Source of the DNA: JAXDLW01 sp046262515
GTDB lineage: Bacteria; Chloroflexota; Dormibacteria; DASZGP01
DNA length: 15,515 nucleotides
NCBI GenBank assembly: GCA_046262515.1
Contig: JBHEMP010000121.1
Coordinates: 1 to 15,515, forward strand
Direction of reading: 5' to 3'
Under the pieces are notes generated by a model. The model saw nothing but the letters and a program-made list of their open reading frames with translations. It was not told the DNA's origin and searched no databases. The translations under genes and the position numbers were made by a program. Positions 6,535 through 13,688 of the stretch are shown here, one piece after another; the stretch's first letter is position 1; the number at the start of each line of letters is the position of its first letter.

Positions 6535-6552
6535 GGGCGCGCTCAGCGCCCT
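6534..6552 (-). terminator. Hairpin between plsY and the Pro-rich protein gene
   Basis: A perfect 7-bp stem, AGGGCGC/GCGCCCT, with a 5-base loop lies 21 bp after the plsY stop codon. It is not followed by a U-tract on the minus strand, so it is not a classic intrinsic terminator. It may still attenuate read-through, or mark the operon end in a high-GC genome. It abuts the putative -10 box of the next gene. Confidence 0.3.
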
Positions 6553-6573
6553 CGAACCGCCCTGAACAATTCT

Positions 6574-7188
6574 TTACCCGCCCCCACGCTGCCCGAGCTT
6601 GCGTTCCTCGCCGCGGAGCAGCCGATAAAGGTTGTCCGAGTGCTTGACCACGACCAGGCACCCGGCCAGCAACGCCACGATCAAGACCGCATCTGAGCCC
6701 GGGCCATGTCCAAGCGCGAGCGCGGCGATCGGGGCCACGGCGCAGGCGGCCGCGATGGAGCCCAGGGAGACGTACCGCGTCAGCAGGACTACCACGACCA
6801 TTACCAGGAATGCGCCGAAGAACGGCACGGGGGCGAGTGCCAGCACGGCACCCGCTGTCGTCGAAACGCCTCGACCACCCTCGAAATGTCCGAAAACGGT
6901 CCAGATGTGCCCAGCAACAGCGATGACACCGGCCACGGCCCCGAGGTAGGGGTCGCCGCTGAGCGCGGTGACGACGAGCACGGCGACGGTCCCCTTGAGA
7001 ACGTCGAGGACGGCGACCGTGACACCCGCCCAGGTTCCCAGCACGCGCTGGACGTTGGTGGCGCCGATCCGGTGCGACCCCTCAGCCCGCACGTCCTTCC
7101 CCGCAACCAGGCGGCCCAGCCACAGGCCGCTAGGGATGCTGCCCAACAGGTAGGCGAGTCCCAGCAGCGGAAGCCAGGCGAGCCTCAT
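6574..7188 (-). CDS. plsY: Glycerol-3-phosphate acyltransferase PlsY
   Basis: PlsY transfers an acyl group from acyl-phosphate to the sn-1 position of glycerol-3-phosphate, the first step of phospholipid synthesis, in the cytoplasmic membrane. The 204-residue product is hydrophobic and has the three family motifs: GSHRIGATNVQRVLG (37-51), GHIWTVFGHFEGGRGVST (93-110) and KHSDNLYRLLRGEERK (182-197). The ATG at 7188 was chosen over an upstream one at 7257 because it begins directly with the first membrane helix (MRLAWLPLLGLAYLLGSIPSG) and overlaps the preceding stop as ATGA. Relative to the usual GSGN/GSRN-xGATN loop, this protein has SHR, and FKGGKG reads FEGGRG. The acyl-phosphate synthase PlsX is not in the window. 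Confidence 0.93.
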   Translation of the reverse strand: MRLAWLPLLGLAYLLGSIPSGLWLGRLVAGKDVRAEGSHRIGATNVQRVLGTWAGVTVAVLDVLKGTVAVLVVTALSGDPYLGAVAGVIAVAGHIWTVFGHFEGGRGVSTTAGAVLALAPVPFFGAFLVMVVVVLLTRYVSLGSIAAACAVAPIAALALGHGPGSDAVLIVALLAGCLVVVKHSDNLYRLLRGEERKLGQRGGG

Positions 7189-8111
7189 TGGCCCGCGGAC
7201 CCGGCCGCGGCGCCAGGCGCGCGCCGGAGGATCCCCAGCAAGGCCAGCGCCATGCATCCCACCGCGACGGCGTAGAGGCCCGGCAGAAGGAGCGCGGGAA
7301 GCCGCACCAGGGTTCCGACCCAGCTCACGGAGAGGGCGAATGCAGTCGCCATGGTCGCGCGCTGGCCCCAGGGCGTATGGCGCACGGGCATGGTGTGCCC
7401 GACGACGAAAAGCAGTACAAGGCCCCCGATGACCGGGGCGAAGTAGCGGGCCGCCACCACCGCTGCCATCCAGCCGGGCAGCAGCCCCCAGCGGGCCAGG
7501 GAAAAGGCGGCGGCGGAGAAGAAGAACGCGTCCAGGACGGGGTCGATAAGGCGACCGAGCCGCGATTCATGGCCCAGGCGGAGGGCCACCGTCCCGTCAA
7601 AGAGATCGGTCAGGCCCGCGGTGATGCAGAGCACCACCCAGGCCAGCGTGGGCCCCGGTCGAGCCGACGCTACCAGCACGATCGGCACGGAAACCCACCC
7701 GCGGTACAGGGTCATCACGTTGGCCGGGCCTATCCTGGGAGCATCGACTCCGGAGAGGGGATGCCGGACCAGGCCCAGTTCGACGGCAACCCAGCCGCAG
7801 AGGACCACCCACGCCACCATCGGCCAGGCAACAGCCGGCACCGCGGGTACTCCCTCCGCGTGGATCGCCAGTCCGATGAGCAGCGCGACCACGACCCCGA
7901 CGCGCCGAACCACGCGCAGTTCGCGCACCAACTCGGGGCGTCGGCGACCCGTCTCGCGCGCCCTGGACCAGAAGGCGCGAGCGAACTCCGCGGCGGCAGC
8001 ACCCCCGTAATCAGCCGCGCGCAACCGGGCAAGTTCCTCGTCGACAAAGGCGTTCGGCGCCATGGCGCCCTCGTCGCCGCCGACGACCGTCGTGGATGCG
8101 GGAACGGGCAT
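7185..8111 (-). CDS. CDP-alcohol phosphatidyltransferase-family membrane protein
   Basis: Members of this family move a phosphatidyl group from a CDP-linked lipid to an alcohol such as glycerol phosphate, inositol phosphate or serine. The 308-residue product has a soluble N-terminal extension of about 70 residues, then several membrane helices. The signature is D169-x2-D172-G173-x2-A176 ... G186-x3-D190-x3-D194, preceded by NVMTLYRG (131-138). All four Asp and both Gly are in place, but the position after A176 is Leu, not the usual Arg; an Arg follows one residue later. The start overlaps the penicillin-binding protein stop by one base (TGATG), and the stop overlaps the plsY ATG (ATGA), so the three are translationally coupled. 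The substrate cannot be named; glycerol phosphate is plausible from the plsY neighbour. An in-frame ATG 16 codons downstream is an alternative start. Confidence 0.85.
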   Translation of the reverse strand: MPVPASTTVVGGDEGAMAPNAFVDEELARLRAADYGGAAAAEFARAFWSRARETGRRRPELVRELRVVRRVGVVVALLIGLAIHAEGVPAVPAVAWPMVAWVVLCGWVAVELGLVRHPLSGVDAPRIGPANVMTLYRGWVSVPIVLVASARPGPTLAWVVLCITAGLTDLFDGTVALRLGHESRLGRLIDPVLDAFFFSAAAFSLARWGLLPGWMAAVVAARYFAPVIGGLVLLFVVGHTMPVRHTPWGQRATMATAFALSVSWVGTLVRLPALLLPGLYAVAVGCMALALLGILRRAPGAAAGSAGQ

Positions 8112-10375
8112 CAGTGCGTGGGCGCGACGGAGGGGGCTGTTCGGGGAGGCGATGACGCCGGTGCCGGCGCCGGGGTGGGCACGGGCGAGCCGGAGGGCCG
8201 AGGCACGGGGCTAGGGCATGGTTTCAGGGGGGTCGGCGATGGACCCGTGACGGCCTCGGCGAACTGGAATGGTATGGCGGAGGGTCCCGCCGGACCGTGG
8301 GAGGGAGACGCGGCGGGGCCGGTCGCGCAGGTCGCTCGCCTCGGGGGCGGGAACGCCGCCGGCGCACGACCCTGGTAGAAGGAGTGGACGAAATCGCGGA
8401 GGATCAGCCCGCTGCCGTTCTCACCGTAGATCCCGTTCTGGTGCAGGTTCTTCGCCCCGTGGGCGTCGGTTCGGGCCATCCAGACGCCCATGACCAGGTC
8501 GCTCGTGTAGCCGACATACCAGGAGTCGTTGAAGTGCTCCGTGGTGCCGGATTTCATCGCAACGGGAAAGGGGATGTTCCAGCCGGCCGGTTTTTCCGAC
8601 CCCTTGAGGATTTCGGTCAGGTCCCCCGAGACCTCGGCCGGGATCGCCTGCTCCATGCGGGGCCCCTTGTTGTCTTCCAGGACGTGGCCCTGGCTGTCGG
8701 TTACGCGGGCGACCCCCCAGGGATGCACCCGCCGCCCTCCGTTGGCAAACGCCCCGTATGCCGCCACGTGCTCAATCATCGGGACCTCGTTGGTCCCGAG
8801 CGTGGCCGCCACGCCGGTATTGGTGAGGAAGCGCGGCTGCACCCCCAATGCCTCCGCCGTCGCGAAAACCCGCTGCGCGCCGAGCGCCTCGAACAAGTGC
8901 ATGGATGAGAGGTTGCGTGACTGCTGAAGCGACGTTGCCAGTGAGATATTGCCCAATTGACGTCCGTCGAAGTCCGCCGGCTGCTTGCCGGGGGCGTAGC
9001 CCTTGAAGTTGGGGTGACCGTCGTCGAGCACTGACCCTGCGGTGTACCCGTTGGCGAGGGCCGTGGCATAGGTGTACGGCTTGAAACTGGAGCCGACCTG
9101 GTGCAGCTCCCCACCGCCGTTCTCGAGGTAGACGGTGTGGTTGACCGCGCCGTTGATGGCCTTGTTGTTGTAGTCAACGCTCCCGACCATGCCGAGGATC
9201 GCGCCCGTCTGTGGCGAGAGGACCAGCATGGCGCCGGTGTTGGGCCCGGCGGCGGGCTGCCCGTCGGGGTCTCGGCCCGGACGGGTGGCCCGCGCCACCG
9301 CCGCGACCTCATCCACGACCGCGGCCTGCGCCATCTGCTGGATGCGCGGGGAGAGCGTGGTGACCACCGTGAGCCCGCCACGGTTGACCACCTCCGACCC
9401 GTACTTGAGTCGGAGCTGCTCCAGGACGTAGTCGACGAAATGGGGCGCCAGGCTCGTCGACGGCGCCGGGGCCTTCTTGCTGGCACTCTGGATGGCCGGC
9501 TTGAGCTCCTTCGCCAGGGCCTCGTCCGCTTCGGCGCTGGTGATGTACTTTGCCGTGACCATCGCCTTCAGGATGTCGCCCTGCCTGGCGCGGGCTGAGA
9601 GGTAGCCCTCGTCGGTGAGGGGATCATGGAGGGTAGGGTTTTGCGGGATCCCGGCCAGGAACGACGCCTCTGGAAGGGCCAGGTCACGGGCGTGCTGGCC
9701 GAAATACGTCGACGCCGCCGCTTCGATCCCATAGGCGCCGTTCCCGTAGTAGATCGAGTTGAGGTACATCTCGAGGATGCGCGGCTTGGTGTAGTGGTTC
9801 TCAAGCTCGATGGCAAGGATGAACTCCTTGACCTTGCGATCCGGCGTCCGCTTCAGGGAGAGGTCGGGAAAGACGGTGGAATTCTTGACCACCTGCTGGG
9901 TGATCGTGCTGGCGCCGCGGGCGGCCTGGCGGTGGGTCAGGTCGTAGTAGGCGGCGGAGGCGATACGGGGCCCGTCAAACCCCTTGTAGTTGTAGAACTC
10001 GCGGTCCTCGATGGCCACCGTGGCGCGCTGCAGGGGAAGGGATATGTGGTCCAGGGGCACAACGGTGCGGTTCTGTCCATATCGCTCCTGGAGCAGCGTT
10101 GTGCCATCGCTGGCATAGATCCGCGTGATCTGGGAGAGGGTCGCCGTGCCAAAGCTCTCCACCGAGGGGAGATCGGCGCTATAGGACGCCCACACCGCGC
10201 CGGCGAAGATGACCAGCGCGCCGAGCGCAAGCAGTACCCCGCTCAAGACCAGCCAGCGCTTGCGCGGGCCGCGCCGCCCGCCGGCGCGATGGGCGCGCGG
10301 GGGCGGGTTGGTGCCGCGGCGGCGCGGCTGCGGCCCCAATGTCCGGCCGGCCGCGACGCCATGCCTTGAGGTCAT
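8111..10375 (-). CDS. Class A penicillin-binding protein (bifunctional peptidoglycan synthase)
   Basis: The enzyme polymerises lipid II into glycan strands and cross-links the peptides, outside the cytoplasmic membrane. The 754-residue product has a basic cytoplasmic tail (1-40), one membrane helix (about 41-64), a GT51 glycosyltransferase domain with EDREFYNYKG (catalytic E123), GASTITQQVVKN (154-165), RKVKEFILAIELE and ILEMYLNSIYYGNGAYGIEAA, and a transpeptidase domain with S429-SF-K432, S486-R-N488 and K608-SGT. All catalytic residues are present. In the first GT motif the usual His of EDxxFxxHxG is Tyr130. The C-terminus (about 672-754) is a Pro/Ser/Ala-rich tail with two Cys. The ATG lies 9 nt after TTTAAT, with no Shine-Dalgarno sequence. 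It heads a coupled operon with the next two lipid genes. Confidence 0.96.
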   Translation of the reverse strand: MTSRHGVAAGRTLGPQPRRRGTNPPPRAHRAGGRRGPRKRWLVLSGVLLALGALVIFAGAVWASYSADLPSVESFGTATLSQITRIYASDGTTLLQERYGQNRTVVPLDHISLPLQRATVAIEDREFYNYKGFDGPRIASAAYYDLTHRQAARGASTITQQVVKNSTVFPDLSLKRTPDRKVKEFILAIELENHYTKPRILEMYLNSIYYGNGAYGIEAAASTYFGQHARDLALPEASFLAGIPQNPTLHDPLTDEGYLSARARQGDILKAMVTAKYITSAEADEALAKELKPAIQSASKKAPAPSTSLAPHFVDYVLEQLRLKYGSEVVNRGGLTVVTTLSPRIQQMAQAAVVDEVAAVARATRPGRDPDGQPAAGPNTGAMLVLSPQTGAILGMVGSVDYNNKAINGAVNHTVYLENGGGELHQVGSSFKPYTYATALANGYTAGSVLDDGHPNFKGYAPGKQPADFDGRQLGNISLATSLQQSRNLSSMHLFEALGAQRVFATAEALGVQPRFLTNTGVAATLGTNEVPMIEHVAAYGAFANGGRRVHPWGVARVTDSQGHVLEDNKGPRMEQAIPAEVSGDLTEILKGSEKPAGWNIPFPVAMKSGTTEHFNDSWYVGYTSDLVMGVWMARTDAHGAKNLHQNGIYGENGSGLILRDFVHSFYQGRAPAAFPPPRRATCATGPAASPSHGPAGPSAIPFQFAEAVTGPSPTPLKPCPSPVPRPSGSPVPTPAPAPASSPPRTAPSVAPTH

Positions 10376-10384
10376 GGTGTCTTT

Positions 10385-10390
10385 ATTAAA
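10385..10390 (-). promoter_or_regulatory. Putative -10 box of the penicillin-binding protein operon
   Basis: The minus strand reads TTTAAT (5 of 6 matches to TATAAT), 9 nt before the ATG at 10375. Transcription would begin within a few bases of the ATG, leaving almost no leader. An alternative box, TAATAA, lies 7 nt from the ATG. A possible -35 is TTAGAC near 10410-10415 with a long 19-bp spacer. There is no ribosome binding site in this AT-rich patch. Confidence 0.45.
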
Positions 10391-10414
10391 GGCGACCGGG
10401 GTTAAGAGCGTCTA

Positions 10415-10610
10415 AGCCGGGATCCACCGATACCGACGCAGCAGATCGGGATGATGGAGGTTCGAGGCGAAGGAGCTGGGTGAGTATCGGACCGAGCCCC
10501 CTAGAAGGGGGTGAGGGAGAAACGGAGCCCCGCGCAGCGGGCGAAGCCGGCGACGCCCGGATCGGGCCGCCAGCGCCCGAGATGCAAGTTGATATCGGTG
10601 GATCCCGGCT
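10415..10610. repeat. 196-bp element bounded by 18-bp perfect inverted repeats
   Basis: The left arm AGCCGGGATCCACCGATA (10415-10432) is the exact reverse complement of the right arm at 10593-10610. The 160 bp between them contain further hairpins: CCCCC-TAGAA-GGGGG at 10497-10511 and GCCCG-GAT-CGGGC near 10556-10568. No credible protein is encoded. The element fills nearly all of the spacer between nuoN (stop at 10622) and the penicillin-binding protein promoter. It could be a MITE-like non-autonomous mobile element, a structured RNA closed by a long terminal helix, or an elaborate terminator of the nuo operon. No clear target-site duplication flanks the arms. Confidence 0.7.
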
Positions 10611-10621
10611 CAGCCCTGCGG

Positions 10622-12115
10622 TCAGCGGAGGACGGCGGCCGCCGCGTCCTGCGCCCGCTGGACGACGACGTTGATGAACAGCGCCAGTGGCAGGATGGCC
10701 AGGACCCCGATCCCCAGCGCCGTCCACATCGCCGGTCCCACCTCCAGCCGCCGCGGCTTTTCCGCTCCCTCATCGGAATACATCGAACGGACCACACGAA
10801 GGTAGTAAACGGAGGACACCGCGCTGTTGGCGAGCGCCACCAGGGCGAGCCAGGAATAGCCCGCCTGGACCGCCGCGAGGAACACAAAGAACTTGGCGAA
10901 GAAACCGATCAGCGGCGGGATGCCGGTCAGCGAGAGCATCGACAGTGCGAGCACCAACGGAACCCCTCCCCCGGAGCGACCGACGCCGGCCAGGGCGCCC
11001 ATCTCATCGCTGCCGATCGACTCCTGGACGGTCTGCAGGGCACCGAACGCGGCCAGGTTGGTCAGCCCGTAGACGAGGATGTAGAACATGACCGCGCCAA
11101 TGGCCAGGGGTGCCGTGTGCGGGTCGGACATGGCGACCAGGCCCATGATGATGTAGCCGGCGTGGGCGATGGAGCTGTAACCCAGCAGGCGCTTGACGCT
11201 GGTCTGGCTCAGGGCGGTCACGTTGCCCACGGTCATAGTCACCACCGCCACAGCCGCGAGGTAGGCGGCCCACTGGTGGGTCAGCGGCTGCAGACCCGAC
11301 GTCAGCACGCGGATCAGCAGGCCGTAGCCGGCGGCCTTCGACGAAACCGAGATGAACGCGGTGACCGGTGTCGGCGCACCCTGGTACACGTCGGGTACCC
11401 ACTGGTGGAAGGGCACCGCCGCCACCTTGAAGCTGATCCCCCCAACGACGAAGAGCATCGCCAGGACCAGCGCCGGTGAGTTCAGCCCGCGCGCGCCGAT
11501 GTAGCGCGCAACAGCGTCCAGCTCGGTGCGGCCCGTCAGCCCGTAGAGGATCGCCAGGCCGTAGAGCAGGATCGCCGAGCTGGCGGCGCCGACGACCAGG
11601 TACTTGAACCCGGCCTCTGAGGACAGCCGTGACCCCTTGTTGAAGGCCACCATCACATAGAGCGCGATCGAAAGCGTCTCCAGCGAGACGTACAGCTGGA
11701 TCATCTCGCGGGCCGAGACCATGAACATCCCTCCCACCGTCGCCAGCAGGATGAGAGCCACGAACTCCGACTGGTGCGGCCGGAAATGAGCGGAAAAGCG
11801 GAAGCCCAGGAGAACCGTCACGATGGCGAAAATCAGCAATATGCCCTTGAAGAAGAGGGCGAAGCGGTCCAGCACAAAGGTGCCGAACAGCGGGTTTTGC
11901 GGGATCCCCGTCCGGCCGACCAGGAAGGCGAGCGCGGCCATCGCCGCGAGGCAGCCCCCAATGGCCAATCCCCCCGCCACGGTGCGGGAATCGCCGCGGT
12001 CCGGCCGCGACAGGTCGCTGTCGTGCTCGGTGAACAGCCCGACCACGACCACCAGGAGGGCGGTGGCCGCGAGGATGACTTCGGGGAGGAAGGTGACCAG
12101 GGTGTGCCGGCTCAA
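10622..12115 (-). CDS. nuoN: NADH-quinone oxidoreductase subunit N
   Basis: NuoN is one of three antiporter-like proton-translocating membrane subunits of respiratory complex I. The 497-residue product is hydrophobic throughout and carries the family signature with the key residues E146 (in SLETLS), K230 (in GISFKVAAVPFHQWVPDVYQ) and K260 (in SVSSKAAGYG). The start is TTG at 12115; a clear GGGAGG at 12124-12129 lies 8 nt upstream and no better start fits. It follows nuoM by 4 bp and is the last nuo gene here. Its stop lies about 11 bp from the inverted-repeat element. Confidence 0.96.
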   Translation of the reverse strand: MSRHTLVTFLPEVILAATALLVVVVGLFTEHDSDLSRPDRGDSRTVAGGLAIGGCLAAMAALAFLVGRTGIPQNPLFGTFVLDRFALFFKGILLIFAIVTVLLGFRFSAHFRPHQSEFVALILLATVGGMFMVSAREMIQLYVSLETLSIALYVMVAFNKGSRLSSEAGFKYLVVGAASSAILLYGLAILYGLTGRTELDAVARYIGARGLNSPALVLAMLFVVGGISFKVAAVPFHQWVPDVYQGAPTPVTAFISVSSKAAGYGLLIRVLTSGLQPLTHQWAAYLAAVAVVTMTVGNVTALSQTSVKRLLGYSSIAHAGYIIMGLVAMSDPHTAPLAIGAVMFYILVYGLTNLAAFGALQTVQESIGSDEMGALAGVGRSGGGVPLVLALSMLSLTGIPPLIGFFAKFFVFLAAVQAGYSWLALVALANSAVSSVYYLRVVRSMYSDEGAEKPRRLEVGPAMWTALGIGVLAILPLALFINVVVQRAQDAAAAVLR

Positions 12116-12119
12116 ACCA

Positions 12120-13688
12120 TCAGCCTCCCAGCCGCTGGGTCAGGGGGGTGACCCCGTAGTCGATCAGCTGGGTCATGACCTTGGGGAGGATTCCGGCGAG
12201 GAAGACCACGGCAAGCATGCCGAACATGTAGAACAGCTCAAGCGGCCCGGGGTCACGCAACCTGTTCCAGGCCTCCTTAAGAGGACCGAAGAACACCCGC
12301 TCCAGCATCCAGAGCAGGTAGCCGGCGGAGAGGACGACGCCGAACACCGCCAGGAGCGTGCCGACCTTGTGGACGCCAAAGCTGCCCACGAAGATCTCGA
12401 ACTCGGCGACAAAGCCGACAAACCCCGGCAGGCCCACCGAGGCCAGGGCCCCGATGATCCAGGCGACCGCGAGGTAGGGCATTCGCTGCGCCAACCCGCC
12501 CATCTCGCGGATGGAGCGGGTGTGTGTCCGGTCATAGACCAGGCCCACCAGCAGGAACAGGGACCCCGTCACCACGCCATGCGCGAACAACTGGAACACC
12601 GCCCCGTTGAGGGCCAGCGGGGTGAGGGCGGACATGCCCAGGAGGACGAACCCCATGTGGGACACCGAGGAGTACGCCACCATGCGTTTCATGTCGTCCT
12701 GGACCAGCGCGGCGAACCCGCCCCAGAGGATGCCGATCACCGCCAGCGTGAGGATGGCCAGGCTGTAGTACTTCGCGGCCCCGGGGAAGAAGCCGACGCA
12801 GATGCGGATCATGCCGTAGCCGCCCATCTTCAGCAGGATGCCGGCCAGGAGCACCGACATCGGGGTGGGGGCCTCCACGTGGGCATCGGGAAGCCACGTG
12901 TGCAGGGGCCAGACCGGGAGCTTGATGGCGAAGCACATGAAGAAGAGCCAGAAGAGGACGCCCGCCAGCGCCGGCGCAAGCCGCGCCTGGCTGAGGGCCG
13001 CCATGTCGAAGGTGTGGGCCCCCGACTTGAAGTAGAGGACCAGGATGGCAAGGAACAAAAAGGCCGAGGCGCCGATCGTGTAGAGGAGAAACTTCCAGGC
13101 CGCGTAGACCCGGCGGGCGCCTCCCCAGACCATGATCAGCAGGAACATCGGGATGAGCTCGATCTCCCAGTAGATGAAGAAGAGCAGCAGGTCCATGGCG
13201 GTGAAGACGCCGGTTACCCCGATGTCCAGGATCAGCAGTAGGAAGAAGTACTCCTTTACACGTGTCTTCTGGTTCAGTGACGCCAGCGTGGCCACGAAGA
13301 AGAGCAGCGTCGATAGGAAGACCAGGGGCAGACTGATCCCGTCAACGCCCACGTGGTAGCTGGCGCCGAAGGCCCCGATCCACTTGACCGACTCCTCGTA
13401 TTCGAAACCGCCGCTGTAGCCAAGGCCCAGCTGTCCCCAGGTGAGCACCAGGCCGACCAGGGCCAAAAAGAAAGGCACGAAGGTAAAGGCGATCGCCGTG
13501 TTCCTGATGCGCCCCCAGTCCGACTCCTTGCGCGACGGAAGAAGGAGGATGATGAGGGCGCCGAGCAGCGGCAACCAGACGATCAGGGAGAGCAGCGGGA
13601 AGGCGGCACTCGTATTGGTGCCGGGCACCGCGGGCGTGGCCGGGAGGGGGTTGACGCCGACTGCCAGCCGGCTCAGCAGGGCCAGCAT
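12120..13688 (-). CDS. nuoM: NADH-quinone oxidoreductase subunit M
   Basis: NuoM is the middle antiporter-like proton-pumping subunit of complex I. The product (522 residues from this ATG) has about 14 predicted membrane helices and the conserved E175 (YWEIELIPMFLLI), K256 (FAIKLPVWPLHTWLPDAH) and K287 (GILLKMGGYG). The ATG at 13688 shares one base with the nuoL stop (TGATG); an in-frame GTG immediately before it at 13691 would add one residue. The product includes a hydrophilic Pro/Thr stretch at about 13-28 before the first helix. Order and coupling with nuoL and nuoN are standard. Confidence 0.97.
   Translation of the reverse strand: MLALLSRLAVGVNPLPATPAVPGTNTSAAFPLLSLIVWLPLLGALIILLLPSRKESDWGRIRNTAIAFTFVPFFLALVGLVLTWGQLGLGYSGGFEYEESVKWIGAFGASYHVGVDGISLPLVFLSTLLFFVATLASLNQKTRVKEYFFLLLILDIGVTGVFTAMDLLLFFIYWEIELIPMFLLIMVWGGARRVYAAWKFLLYTIGASAFLFLAILVLYFKSGAHTFDMAALSQARLAPALAGVLFWLFFMCFAIKLPVWPLHTWLPDAHVEAPTPMSVLLAGILLKMGGYGMIRICVGFFPGAAKYYSLAILTLAVIGILWGGFAALVQDDMKRMVAYSSVSHMGFVLLGMSALTPLALNGAVFQLFAHGVVTGSLFLLVGLVYDRTHTRSIREMGGLAQRMPYLAVAWIIGALASVGLPGFVGFVAEFEIFVGSFGVHKVGTLLAVFGVVLSAGYLLWMLERVFFGPLKEAWNRLRDPGPLELFYMFGMLAVVFLAGILPKVMTQLIDYGVTPLTQRLGG
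12124..12129 (-). promoter_or_regulatory. Ribosome binding site fixing the nuoN TTG start
   Basis: The minus strand has GGGAGG inside the last codons of nuoM, then 8 nt, then TTG. It is the clearest Shine-Dalgarno sequence noticed in the window and supports the unusual TTG start. It also shows that this organism uses SD-led initiation at some genes, in contrast to dnaX, ybaB and the gene at 6522. Confidence 0.7.

Noticed and set aside
10386..10727. Minus-strand frame across the nuoN-PBP spacer
   Set aside because: It runs from inside nuoN through the inverted-repeat element with no homology-like features; its residues follow from hairpin DNA.
11823..13241. Long plus-strand frame (472 codons) opposite nuoM and nuoN
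   Set aside because: It is a highly charged, low-complexity shadow of two well-conserved membrane proteins and has no recognisable domain.
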